Source: Oscillospiraceae bacterium (GTDB taxonomy: Bacteria; Bacillota; Clostridia; Oscillospirales; Acutalibacteraceae). Taken from it: DNA of 64,000 bases. Shown here piece after piece: positions 35,049 to 43,784 of the stretch; the first letter of the stretch is position 1; each line of letters starts with the position of its first letter. Location: the NCBI GenBank assembly GCA_902790325.1, contig CADARP010000009.1, positions 69,822 to 133,821 of the forward strand, given 5' to 3'. Under the pieces are notes generated by a model. It had not been told where the DNA came from, did no database searches, and saw only the letters and a list, made by a program, of their open reading frames with translations. The position numbers were made by a program, and so were the translations under genes.

Positions 35049-35765
35049 TCAATATCGAATCAGTGTAAACATCGACAGCGCAATGAGCGTCTGTGCGACG
35101 TAATAGGACGCTGTGCAGACGGATTTGAATACGAATGTCTTTTTGTGCATTTTGAAACGCAGCATGCCGAGCATGTAATCCGACAGCAGGAAACAGGCGC
35201 CGCCGATCGGCATGAGGATCAGCGCGGGCGCGGTCGAAAACATGCGCATCGCCAGTCCTGTCAGCTTGCTGAGCATCAGCGCGGCGATCATGCAGTAGAC
35301 GAACATCGGCACGATCAGCGGATCGAACGCCGGCTTGTACAGCAGCAGGATCGCGAGCATCACGCAGGTGAGCGTCAGGAAGATCCCCGCCTCGAAGCCG
35401 TTCCACCAGCCGACCTGCGGGAACAGCCGCTTCTCGGCCATGGAGATCGCCAGGATGTACAGGATATGGCCGACGGCGAAGCAGCAGCTTCCCGCCACGA
35501 AATACGTCGTACGCTCTTCTTTGCCGAGAATGTAATCGCCGATATAGTCGAGCAGGAAGCCGGCGAGCATGACGAACAGATAATTTTGCCGCACCTCATG
35601 CGAAAACAGCGAGAGGATCGCCGTCAGGAAGAACAGCGAGGACAGGAGCATCTTGACGGTCAGCGTCCACTTGTCCTTGCCGGAATACGTGATCTTGCAG
35701 TAATAGGGCATCAGCAGCGCGGTCACGGCGGCGCAGACCAGCCCGATAACGAACAGAATGTTCAT
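35049..35765 (-). CDS. YhhN/TMEM86-family membrane protein (lysoplasmalogenase-like)
   Basis: A 238-residue protein with about eight hydrophobic helices. The family marks F-L-L-D-Y-I-G-D-Y-I-L-G and G-S-C-C-F-A-V-G-H-I-L-Y, with conserved Asp and His, are visible near residues 70-100. Animal TMEM86 members hydrolyse the vinyl ether of lysoplasmalogens; clostridial membranes contain plasmalogens, so a lipid role is plausible. Its start overlaps the stop of the upstream hydrolase gene (ATGA). Confidence 0.8.
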   Translation of the reverse strand: MNILFVIGLVCAAVTALLMPYYCKITYSGKDKWTLTVKMLLSSLFFLTAILSLFSHEVRQNYLFVMLAGFLLDYIGDYILGKEERTTYFVAGSCCFAVGHILYILAISMAEKRLFPQVGWWNGFEAGIFLTLTCVMLAILLLYKPAFDPLIVPMFVYCMIAALMLSKLTGLAMRMFSTAPALILMPIGGACFLLSDYMLGMLRFKMHKKTFVFKSVCTASYYVAQTLIALSMFTLIRY

Positions 35766-37402
35766 GCGTTTACTCCCATATCGGCAGCGGTATCGGCAAA
35801 TCTGCCCTTATGTACCGGTTCGACCACGCCGTACAGCTTCATCACGGCGGCTTTGGCTGCGCCGGAAACGGCCTTGCTTTCGATGAAGTCGTCCATCGAG
35901 TCGCACAGATACTGCACCAGCGTCACGATCTCGGGCATGCTGCTCGGGATTGCCTGTACGGTCCCGTCCTGCGCAAAGACGAATTTCCACCGGCGCTGGC
36001 AGACGCTCTCCATCGGGCGGAACCAGACGGCCAGCGTGTTTTCGTCCTCCCACGCCGCGCTGCAGCGTGCGGTGAAGTCGATGCCGGCAAGGTGGATCGG
36101 AGAGTGGCGCGGTTCGCCGTCCATGCCGCAGACGATCGTGTTCGTCGCGTCGCCCTCGCTCCAGGTCATGCGGCACACGTCATCCCCGAACGAGAACGAC
36201 ACATGGTCGATGTTGCCCGCGCGGTCGGCGGACATATAGACAGAAGCGAGCGGCAGCATGCTCACGGGGAAGTTGACCGTATTGATCAGCGTTGGTTTTT
36301 TGAACAGGATCTCGCGTCCTTCGATCGTCTTTTCGAGGACGCTGTGCGGCATGGCGTGCAGCTCCTCGAGCGTTTCGAGCACAAGCTGATCCTTGAGCTT
36401 GAGATAGTCCTTGTCGTCGCGCGGACGCGGCAGGAACGCCGCCGGGAAATGGCGCCACAGCATGTCGCGGGATTTCTGTTCCTGGATTTCGCACGACGTG
36501 ATGACAACGACGGCGTTATAGTCCTCGAAAATGACGGCAAACTGGGAGAACATGCCGTCCAGTCGGTAGGAGTTGGGCACGACGCCGTTGCGCCAGAAGA
36601 AGTAGCCGTAGCCGTTGCGGTTGTCGATCTCGGAGTAACGCTCGGGCCAGGACTGCGTAACGGTCGCCTGCGCGAGCCAGTCGGCGGGGATGACCTGTTT
36701 GCCCTCAAAGACGCCCTTCTGCGATACGCACAGCGCGATCTTCGCCAGTTCTTCCGTGGTCAGGTAGATGCCCCAGCCGCCCGCTTCGATGCCTTCGTTG
36801 TCGGTCTCCCAGAAGGGGACGCGGCCGAAGCCCAGCGGCTCAAACAGGCGCGGCGTCAGGAACGACAGCACGCTCATGCCCGTGGTGCGGCAGATGCAGG
36901 CGCAGACCATGTAGGAGCACTCGCTGATGTAGCGCCACTCGCCGTCGTCCGGATCGGCGTACCACTTGGAGTCCAGGAACTGCTTTTGCCAGTTGCCCTT
37001 GGACTTGTCGGCCAGCAGGCTCACGTCCTTGCCGGCGGTCATGTTCAGCAGATGGCGGACGGTGATTTTTTCGAGCTTCTCATCGTAGCCCGCCGTGCGG
37101 TACTCCGGGAAGATGTCGAGCACCTTGGTCTCGAGCGAGAAGAACCCCTCGTCGATGGCGAATCCCGCCGCGATGGACGTGACGGATTTGCTGACCGAGT
37201 ACATCGCGTGCGGCGTGTCGGGCGTGTACGGCTTGCGCCATGTCTCGAACGCGACTTTGCCGTCGCGGATCACCATGATGCTGTGCACCTCGATGCCGCT
37301 GGCTTTTGCGTCCCGGATGTATTCCAGAATATCGGCCGACGAAACGCCGACCTGCTCCGGATAGTCTGCGCGCGGGATGGAAGAGATTTGTACCGTATTC
37401 AT
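35762..37402 (-). CDS. Beta-lactamase-family (class C-like) serine hydrolase
   Basis: A 546-residue protein without a signal peptide. The N-terminal ~350 residues have the class C/esterase fold: nucleophile motif S-V-S-K near residue 70, a Y-x-N-like site in E-C-S-Y-M near 163, and H/R-x-G-like D-G-M-F region near 283. The C-terminal ~190 residues form an extra beta domain. Start at 37402 after GAAGG. It heads a leftward operon with the YhhN-like, GH13 and esterase genes. Cytoplasmic location argues against a cell-wall substrate; an esterase role is more likely. Confidence 0.85.
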   Translation of the reverse strand: MNTVQISSIPRADYPEQVGVSSADILEYIRDAKASGIEVHSIMVIRDGKVAFETWRKPYTPDTPHAMYSVSKSVTSIAAGFAIDEGFFSLETKVLDIFPEYRTAGYDEKLEKITVRHLLNMTAGKDVSLLADKSKGNWQKQFLDSKWYADPDDGEWRYISECSYMVCACICRTTGMSVLSFLTPRLFEPLGFGRVPFWETDNEGIEAGGWGIYLTTEELAKIALCVSQKGVFEGKQVIPADWLAQATVTQSWPERYSEIDNRNGYGYFFWRNGVVPNSYRLDGMFSQFAVIFEDYNAVVVITSCEIQEQKSRDMLWRHFPAAFLPRPRDDKDYLKLKDQLVLETLEELHAMPHSVLEKTIEGREILFKKPTLINTVNFPVSMLPLASVYMSADRAGNIDHVSFSFGDDVCRMTWSEGDATNTIVCGMDGEPRHSPIHLAGIDFTARCSAAWEDENTLAVWFRPMESVCQRRWKFVFAQDGTVQAIPSSMPEIVTLVQYLCDSMDDFIESKAVSGAAKAAVMKLYGVVEPVHKGRFADTAADMGVNA

Positions 37403-37529
37403 GAAGAACCTTCTTTCCGAAAACTATTACCTAACCATTATAGCACTTTTTCACAAAAAAAGGAAGTGTTTTTTACAACTTTTTATCCTCTTTTACACGA
37501 AAAAACAGAAAGAAATCCGAAAAAAGAAG

Positions 37530-37558
37530 TTGAGCTTTTCGGGAATTTGTGCTACAAT
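37530..37558 (+). promoter_or_regulatory. Promoter for the rRNA methyltransferase gene
   Basis: TTGAGC (37530-37535), 17 bases, TACAAT (37553-37558). Confidence 0.7.
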
Positions 37559-37589
37559 GGAAACAGTTTATTCGGGAAGGTCTGACGAA

Positions 37590-38819
37590 ATGAAGACAAA
37601 GCGAGATTTTCCGCTTGTGCTGGTGACGAAAAAGGCGGAGACTTCGATCCGCCGCGGGCATCCGTGGGTCTATTTCGACGAGATCACGGACACGTTCGGC
37701 ACGGTGGAAAACGGCGGGATCGTCGACGTCGTGAGCGGCAAGGGGACGTACCTGGGCAGCGGTCTATACAGCGCGCACAGCAAGATCCGCGTGCGGCTGC
37801 TGTCTGCCAACGCCAACGACAAATACGACGCCGCGTTCTTTGCGCGGCGCCTGCGGTATGCGGTCGACTGCCGCCGCAGCATCCTGCCGGACGACGACTT
37901 CGGCGCGTGCCGGCTCGTGTTCGGCGAGGCGGACGGCCTGCCGGGACTGACCGTGGACCGGTTCGGCGACGTGTGCGTCACGCAGGTTCTGTCCTACGGC
38001 ATGGACATGCGGCGCGGTCTGCTCTACGGCGCGCTGCGCGACATCCTCTCGGAATACGGCGTGGCGCTGCGCGGCATATACGAGCGGGGTGACGTCGCGC
38101 TGCGCGAGCAGGAAGGACTGCAGCAATACAAGGGCTGGTACATGCCCGAAACGGTCGCCGACAAATCGACGCGCACCCAGATCACCGAGAACGGCGTGCG
38201 GTATCTTGTGGACTTTGAAAACGGACAAAAGACGGGATTCTTTCTCGATCAAAAATATAACCGCCTTGCCGTCGCGCAGATGGCGAAGGGCAGGCGCGTG
38301 CTCGACTGCTTTACGCACACCGGTTCGTTCGCGCTGAACGCGGCCATGGGCGGCGCGGCGCATGTGACGGCGGTCGATGTGTCGCAGACGGCGCTCGACT
38401 GCGCGGCGGAGAACGCGGCGCGCAACGGCCTTGCGGACCGGATCGACTTTCTGTGCGCGGACGTGTTCGACCTGCTGCCGGAACTGGCGGCGCGCGGGGA
38501 CAAGCCGTACGACTTCATCATCCTCGATCCGCCCGCGTTCACCAAGAGCCGCAAAACCGTGCATTCCGCCGAGCGCGGATACAAGGAGATCAACTACCGC
38601 GCGATGAAACTGCTGCCGCGCGGCGGGTATCTGGCGACGTGTTCGTGCTCGCATTTCATGAAAGCGGAGCTGTTCGAGCACATGCTGCGCGAGGCAGCGT
38701 TTGACGCCGGCGTCCAGCTGCGGCAGCTCGAGGCGCGGCAGCAGTGCCGCGACCATCCGATCCTGTGGAATGTGCCGGAGACGGATTATCTGAAATTCTA
38801 TCTGTTCCAGATCGTGTGA
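37590..38819 (+). CDS. Class I SAM-dependent rRNA methyltransferase (RlmI-like)
   Basis: A 409-residue protein: N-terminal PUA RNA-binding domain (G-H-P-W-V-Y near residue 22), an EEHEE-like middle domain, and a Rossmann methyltransferase domain with V-L-D-C-F-T-H-T-G-S-F near 238, the acidic V-D-V-S loop and I-L-D-P-P-A-F near 312 (N/D-P-P-x motif). Members methylate a cytosine C5 in 23S rRNA. Start at 37590 after GGAAGG; a long upstream in-frame extension has no ribosome site. Confidence 0.92.
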   Translation: MKTKRDFPLVLVTKKAETSIRRGHPWVYFDEITDTFGTVENGGIVDVVSGKGTYLGSGLYSAHSKIRVRLLSANANDKYDAAFFARRLRYAVDCRRSILPDDDFGACRLVFGEADGLPGLTVDRFGDVCVTQVLSYGMDMRRGLLYGALRDILSEYGVALRGIYERGDVALREQEGLQQYKGWYMPETVADKSTRTQITENGVRYLVDFENGQKTGFFLDQKYNRLAVAQMAKGRRVLDCFTHTGSFALNAAMGGAAHVTAVDVSQTALDCAAENAARNGLADRIDFLCADVFDLLPELAARGDKPYDFIILDPPAFTKSRKTVHSAERGYKEINYRAMKLLPRGGYLATCSCSHFMKAELFEHMLREAAFDAGVQLRQLEARQQCRDHPILWNVPETDYLKFYLFQIV

Positions 38820-38853
38820 AGCGATCGTTTGCTGTTTGGAAGGGGAGAACGGT

Positions 38854-39564
38854 ATGACGGAAAAAACGCTCGGCGTCCTCGGCGGCGTCGGTCCGCTGGC
38901 GACGGTCTATTTTGCCGATCTGATCGTCAAAATGACGCCTGCCTCGCGCGACCAGGATCACATCCGCACGATCGTGTCGAACAACCCGAAGATCCCCGAC
39001 CGGACGGACTATATCCTCGACCGCACCAAACCCGATCCGCTGCCCGCAATGGTGGCGGATGCGAAAATGCTCGCGTCGCTCGGCTGCGATCTGATCGCGA
39101 TCCCGTGCAACACGGCGCACTTTTTCTATGACGAGATCCAGAAAAATGTCGATGTGCGTGTGATGAACATCATCGAAGAGACGCTCCGGTTTGCGCGCCG
39201 CACCGTGCCGCAGGCACAGAAGGTCGGCATTTTGGCGACGAGCGGCACGCTGCAGTCAAACGTCTATCCGCATGTTGCCGAACGGTTCGGGATCGAGTGT
39301 ATTTATCCGGACGAGCGCGACGCCGCGACGCTCATGCGCATCATCTACGACGAAGTCAAGGCCGGAAAGCCGGCGGACGAGAAAGCGTTTTTCTCGATCG
39401 TCGAGCGCATGAAGGCGGCGGGATGTGACGCGGTGATCCTCGGCTGCACAGAGCTGTCGGCGATCTACTACGAGCTGCACATCCGTCGGCCGGACATCCT
39501 CGATTCCATGACGGCGCTGGCGGCGGCTTGCGTGACGGAGATCAAGGGGAGCGTGCTGCTGTGA
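38854..39564 (+). CDS. Aspartate/glutamate racemase-family protein
   Basis: A 236-residue cofactor-independent racemase with both catalytic Cys motifs: I-P-C-N-T-A-H (Cys near 83) and L-G-C-T-E-L (Cys near 195), and the start L-G-V-L-G-G-V-G-P. These marks fit aspartate racemase-like enzymes; D-amino acids would feed peptidoglycan or be broken down. Start at 38854 after GGGGAG. Its stop overlaps the start of yraN, so the genes are coupled. Confidence 0.92.
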   Translation: MTEKTLGVLGGVGPLATVYFADLIVKMTPASRDQDHIRTIVSNNPKIPDRTDYILDRTKPDPLPAMVADAKMLASLGCDLIAIPCNTAHFFYDEIQKNVDVRVMNIIEETLRFARRTVPQAQKVGILATSGTLQSNVYPHVAERFGIECIYPDERDAATLMRIIYDEVKAGKPADEKAFFSIVERMKAAGCDAVILGCTELSAIYYELHIRRPDILDSMTALAAACVTEIKGSVLL

Positions 39565-39935
39565 GCGCGTTTTCCGGCGCGTTGGGCGAGGTGTACGCGG
39601 CGCGGTATCTGCGCGAGCGCGGATACAGGATCGTCTGCGCCAACTACCGTACGCGCATGGGCGAGATCGACATCACGGCCGAAAAGGACGGCGTTACGGC
39701 GTTCATCGAGGTCAAGACGCGCAGCGAAGGGATGATCGCGCTCCCGGCGGAGTCGGTCGACACGCGCAAACAGAAGCGCATCGCGCTGGCGGCGGCGCAG
39801 TATCTGCGCACGGAGCCGCCCGGACTGCGCACGCGGTTCGACGTGATCGAGGTCTATCTGGACAGGGACGACGCGCTGCTGGATATCCGCCATATCCCAA
39901 ACGCGTTCGACAGCAAAATAAACAGTACAATCTGA
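39561..39935 (+). CDS. UPF0102 family (YraN-like) putative nuclease
   Basis: A 124-residue restriction-endonuclease-like protein: G-E-x-Y-A-A-R-Y-L near residue 9, then N-Y-R-T-R-M-G-E-I-D-I and V-E-V-K-T-R-type motif I-E-V-K-T-R, the PD-(D/E)xK core. Start is the GTG at 39561, overlapping the racemase stop. The function of YraN in bacteria is unsettled; a Holliday-junction resolvase-like role has been suggested from fold. Confidence 0.9.
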   Translation: MSAFSGALGEVYAARYLRERGYRIVCANYRTRMGEIDITAEKDGVTAFIEVKTRSEGMIALPAESVDTRKQKRIALAAAQYLRTEPPGLRTRFDVIEVYLDRDDALLDIRHIPNAFDSKINSTI

Positions 39936-39955
39936 TCCATAGGAGGTCTGCAATA

Positions 39956-40510
39956 ATGGTCTACAAAATGAACATCGCGGGGATCGACCACGATCTGCCG
40001 CTGTGCCGCGTGACGGACGATTTGTATATCGGCGCGTTCGTGGTGTTCGGCCGCGCAAAGCTGACGGTCGCCTGCGCGCGGGAGCTTTTAAAACGCGCGC
40101 CGGAATATGACTACGTTCTCACCGCGGAAGCCAAAGGCATCCCGCTTGCGCACGAAATGGCGCGCCAGCATGACGACGAAACATATTTCATCGCCCGCAA
40201 ATATCCCAAGCTCTACATGACCGGCGTGTTCGAGGTCGTTGTGCGCTCCATCACGACCGACAAGGAGCAGAAGCTCTATCTCGATACGGCCGAGGCGGAG
40301 ATGATGCGCGGCAAGCGCGTGCTGATCGTGGACGACGTGATCTCCACCGGCGAGTCCGTCGCCGCGCTGGAAACGCTCGTCAAAAAGGCGGGCGGCAACA
40401 TTGTCGGCAAGATGGCTGTGCTCGCCGAGGGCGACGCGCAGAACCGCGACGACATCATCTATCTCGAAAAACTGCCGCTGTTCAATGCGGATGGGACGGT
40501 GAAAGCATGA
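39956..40510 (+). CDS. Phosphoribosyltransferase (adenine PRT-like)
   Basis: A 184-residue type I PRTase. The PRPP-binding motif V-L-I-V-D-D-V-I-S-T-G-E-S is at about residues 122-134, and A-E-A-K-G-I-P-L near 60 matches the PPi loop of adenine/xanthine PRTases. It probably salvages a purine base, but the divergent N-terminus leaves the base uncertain. Start follows AGGAGGT; the stop overlaps the next start (ATGA). Confidence 0.88.
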   Translation: MVYKMNIAGIDHDLPLCRVTDDLYIGAFVVFGRAKLTVACARELLKRAPEYDYVLTAEAKGIPLAHEMARQHDDETYFIARKYPKLYMTGVFEVVVRSITTDKEQKLYLDTAEAEMMRGKRVLIVDDVISTGESVAALETLVKKAGGNIVGKMAVLAEGDAQNRDDIIYLEKLPLFNADGTVKA

Positions 40511-41625
40511 AACGGATCCTTTGTTTTTGTCTGACGGCTTTTCTGCTGTGCGCCTTCTGCGTGCCGGCGTTCGCCGGAGATGCGCGGACGCTTTCGTTCG
40601 GCAGGGACGGCAGGTTCACCATCCTTGTGGCGACCGATATTCATGAAGAATATCCCATGAGCGAGGCGGAGTCCGTCTTCCTGCGCGAAGCGGTCGCGGC
40701 GGTGCAGCCCGATCTCGTGGTGCTCGACGGCGACAATATGGTCTGCGAGGGGACGGAGATCTACGACCAGCTTCTCGAACCGTTCGTGTCGGCAGGCGTT
40801 CCGTTCACATATGTGTTCGGCAACCACGACCGTGAATGCAGCGATCTGACACGTGAGGAGCAGATGGCGCAGTACAGCCGCGTCGGCGGCGATCTGTGCC
40901 TGGCCTCGGACGCCGTGCCGGAAATGTCCGGCTTCGGCACGCACAATCTGCCCGTGCTGTCTTCGGACGGCAGCCGCGTCGCGTTCAACCTGTGGCTGTT
41001 CGACTCCGGCGATTATGTGCCGGATAAGGGCTATGACCGCGTGCACGCCGACCAGATCGAGTGGTACCGCGAGAACAGCATCCGTCTCGAACAGGAAAAC
41101 GGCGGCAAGGTGCCGTCGATCGCGTTCCAGCATATCATTGCCAAGCAGGTTTTCGACGCGGTCTACAAGCCCGCGAAGAACGCGGACAAAGCATTCCGCA
41201 CGTTCGACGACGGAACGGCTTTTTCCAGATGGGTCAACCGCAGGGCATATGACGGGTATCTGCGCGAAACGCCGTGTCCGTCCTATTTTGACGACGGGCA
41301 GTGGGCAGCGTTCTGTGCCCGCGGCGACGTTTTGGGCTGCGTGACGGGGCACGACCACGTAAACAACTTTGTGGCGAAGTATGACGGTGTGGACATCATC
41401 CAGACGTCGTCCGCCGGCCACCGCGCGTACGGCGACGTTCTTTCGCGCGGCGTGCGAGTGATCACGGTCGACGAGAACGATCCGTGGCAGTACGAGACGC
41501 ACACCGTGTACGAATCGGATCTCGGTATGCATCGCACGTCGCAGCTGCCGTCCGTGACGCATATCCCGCGCTTTATCTACGCGTTCCTGCGCTGGGTGAC
41601 GCGCGTTGTCGAGCTGTTGTTCTGA
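40507..41625 (+). CDS. Secreted calcineurin-like metallophosphoesterase
   Basis: A 372-residue protein with a signal peptide (residues 1-23, ending P-A-F-A). Metallophosphoesterase motifs: A-T-D-I-H near 43, L-D-G-D-N near 76, G-N-H-D-R near 105, F-Q-H near 202 and G-H-D-H near 280. The order fits purple-acid-phosphatase-like enzymes acting outside the cell. The C-terminal 25 residues are hydrophobic (F-I-Y-A-F-L-R-W-V), perhaps a membrane tether. Its start overlaps the PRTase stop. Confidence 0.9.
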   Translation: MKRILCFCLTAFLLCAFCVPAFAGDARTLSFGRDGRFTILVATDIHEEYPMSEAESVFLREAVAAVQPDLVVLDGDNMVCEGTEIYDQLLEPFVSAGVPFTYVFGNHDRECSDLTREEQMAQYSRVGGDLCLASDAVPEMSGFGTHNLPVLSSDGSRVAFNLWLFDSGDYVPDKGYDRVHADQIEWYRENSIRLEQENGGKVPSIAFQHIIAKQVFDAVYKPAKNADKAFRTFDDGTAFSRWVNRRAYDGYLRETPCPSYFDDGQWAAFCARGDVLGCVTGHDHVNNFVAKYDGVDIIQTSSAGHRAYGDVLSRGVRVITVDENDPWQYETHTVYESDLGMHRTSQLPSVTHIPRFIYAFLRWVTRVVELLF

Positions 41626-41640
41626 ACGGCATGTTCCGGA

Positions 41641-41669
41641 TTGACACCGCGTGCCTTTTGCGGTATACT
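41641..41669 (+). promoter_or_regulatory. Promoter of the alcohol dehydrogenase gene
   Basis: TTGACA (41641-41646), 17 bases, TATACT (41664-41669), 31 bases before the start. Confidence 0.85.
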
Positions 41670-41700
41670 ATATTTTACAAATTGTTTTTGAGGTGCCGTA

Positions 41701-42846
41701 TTGAAATCCTTTGACATCAAAACGACCATCTATTTCGGTGAGAATGCGCTGGATCGTCTCGCTGCGATCCCGGCTGAGCGCATCCTGGTGATCGCAGACC
41801 CGTTCGTGGTCAAGAGCGGCATGATCCGTCTGCTGACCGACCGCCTGCAGAAGGTGGGCAAGGAGTTCTCCGTCTATGACGACATCGTGCCCGATCCGCC
41901 GATCGACAAGATCACGGCAGGCGTGCGCGTGCTGCTCGAATACGACGCGGACTGCATCGTTTCGGTGGGCGGCGGTTCGGCGATCGACTCGGCAAAGGGG
42001 ATACGCGAGGTCGCGCGGCAGATGCATCCCGACCGCGCGGTGCGGCTCATCGCCGTCCCGACCACGAGCGGCACCGGTTCCGAGGTGACCAACTTCTCCG
42101 TGATCTCCGACCCGGAGCACAACACGAAGTTCCCGCTTGTCGCCGACACGCTGCTGCCGCAGGAGGCGATCCTCGACGTGGAACTGGTCAAGAGCGTGCC
42201 GCCCAAGATCGCGGCCGATACGGGCATGGACGTGTTCACGCACGCCCTGGAGTCCTACGTCAGCACGGACAACAATGAGTTCTCCGCGGCGCTTGCGGAA
42301 AAGTCGATCGAGATCTTCGGCGCGTTCATGCTGCGCTCGTATCTGGACGGCAACGACACACATGCGCGGCAGAAAATGCACGTCGCGTCGTGTCTGGCGG
42401 GCATCGCGTTCAACGCGACGGGACTCGGCATCAACCACTCGCTCGCGCACCAGCTCGGCGCGCAGTTCCACATCCCGCACGGCCGCGCCAACGCCATGCT
42501 GCTGCCGCTGGTCATCCAGTACAACAGCGGCATTTCCAAGCACAGCCGCAGCCAGGCGGAGTACCCCAAGCAGGTCAAGAAATACTGCAACATCGCGCAG
42601 ATCCTGGGACTGCGCAACTTCAACACCATCACCACCGTGCGCTCGCTTGTCAGCTGGGTGGAGTACATGATGAAGGAGATGGACATCCCGCTGTGCATCT
42701 CGGAGCTGGGCGTCTGCACGCGCGAGGAATACTTCGCGCGCATTCCGGAGATGGCGGACGCCGCGATGCTCGATTCCTGCACACGCACGAATCCCAAGCG
42801 TCCGGAGAGAGAAGATCTTGAAAAAATACTCGTTGAGGCATGGTAA
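41701..42846 (+). CDS. Iron-containing alcohol dehydrogenase (group III)
   Basis: A 381-residue NAD(P)H-dependent enzyme. NAD-binding G-G-G-S-A-I-D near residue 92 and P-T-T-S-G-T-G-S-E near 120; metal ligands in D-x-x-x-H (D-T-G-M-D-V-F-T-H-A-L-E-S near 178) and N-H-S-L-A-H-Q-L-G near 244 and H-G-R-A-N-A near 260. Similar to PduQ-like and 1-propanol dehydrogenases; the alcohol is not known. The TTG start follows GAGGTG at six bases. Confidence 0.95.
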   Translation: MKSFDIKTTIYFGENALDRLAAIPAERILVIADPFVVKSGMIRLLTDRLQKVGKEFSVYDDIVPDPPIDKITAGVRVLLEYDADCIVSVGGGSAIDSAKGIREVARQMHPDRAVRLIAVPTTSGTGSEVTNFSVISDPEHNTKFPLVADTLLPQEAILDVELVKSVPPKIAADTGMDVFTHALESYVSTDNNEFSAALAEKSIEIFGAFMLRSYLDGNDTHARQKMHVASCLAGIAFNATGLGINHSLAHQLGAQFHIPHGRANAMLLPLVIQYNSGISKHSRSQAEYPKQVKKYCNIAQILGLRNFNTITTVRSLVSWVEYMMKEMDIPLCISELGVCTREEYFARIPEMADAAMLDSCTRTNPKRPEREDLEKILVEAW

Positions 42847-42865
42847 GCCGAAGGAGGATAAACCA

Positions 42866-43753
42866 ATGAAAAAAATCAGTCTGCTTTTAGCTCTGCTGCT
42901 CGTTCTGCTGCTCGCGTCCTGCGGCAAGTCCGCAACGGCGGAGACGACGACAGAAAAAGAAACGGCGCCGACGGTCGCCGCCGAAACAGCCGGTTTCACG
43001 CTCGACGACGTGCTCAAGGCGAACGACGTCAAGACGCTCGTCTCCGCGTACGGCGGCGTGTCCGCCACGCGCTATGAAAACGACGAAGCGGTCAGCGAGA
43101 CGTACTATTTCATGTACGCGGGCAAGATCGTTTCCACCACCTGCGCGACGGGCAAGGACGGCGAGAAAACGTATTCCTGCACCGTTGACAACGAGTCGTA
43201 CAAAAAAGTCGGCGACCGGCTGCAGTTCAGCTATAACGTCGACGCACAGAAAAAGCCGTCGAAGGCATACCTGTTCGGCGACGCCGTGTCCGCGCAGATG
43301 CTTGAGGGCAAGATCGACCGCTACGAGGAGCCGGACAAGGATTCCTGGTGCTTCGAGCTGCACGACGCGGACGGGGATGACGGCGTTTCCTGCCGCTGCA
43401 CCGTGCTGAAGAAGTCGTTTATTCTCAAGCAGATCGACTGGGATTACGGCGACGGCAGCACCGCGAAGGTCGAGATCAAACACGGCGCCGACGTGCAGAC
43501 CAAGGAGTTCGGTCTGCTGGACGGTTTTGCAAAGGATCTGCGCACCGTGACGTGCGTGTGCACGATGCACGACAAGCAGGGCAAGGAGAGCGAAAAGACG
43601 CTCAAGGTACAGGTCCCCTACAATGTGGAGCCGGTCTGGGAAAGCGCAAGCGACGTCACCGTCTATTTGGACAAGGGTCTGACCAAGGCGTACAAGTACC
43701 CGGGCAACGGCGAAAAGGATTACACGGTCTACGTCACCGATGCAAAGGGATAA
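42866..43753 (+). CDS. Predicted lipoprotein, 295 aa
   Basis: Start after AGGAGG. Lipobox L-A-S-C (Cys near residue 19), then a Thr/Glu linker. The rest is a soluble, mostly beta domain with no motif I can name. It lies 19 bases after the alcohol dehydrogenase gene and 31 bases before the thioredoxin-like gene, so the three could form one unit. Confidence 0.75.
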   Translation: MKKISLLLALLLVLLLASCGKSATAETTTEKETAPTVAAETAGFTLDDVLKANDVKTLVSAYGGVSATRYENDEAVSETYYFMYAGKIVSTTCATGKDGEKTYSCTVDNESYKKVGDRLQFSYNVDAQKKPSKAYLFGDAVSAQMLEGKIDRYEEPDKDSWCFELHDADGDDGVSCRCTVLKKSFILKQIDWDYGDGSTAKVEIKHGADVQTKEFGLLDGFAKDLRTVTCVCTMHDKQGKESEKTLKVQVPYNVEPVWESASDVTVYLDKGLTKAYKYPGNGEKDYTVYVTDAKG

Positions 43754-43784
43754 AAACAACAGCTATTAAAGGAGGATTTCCATC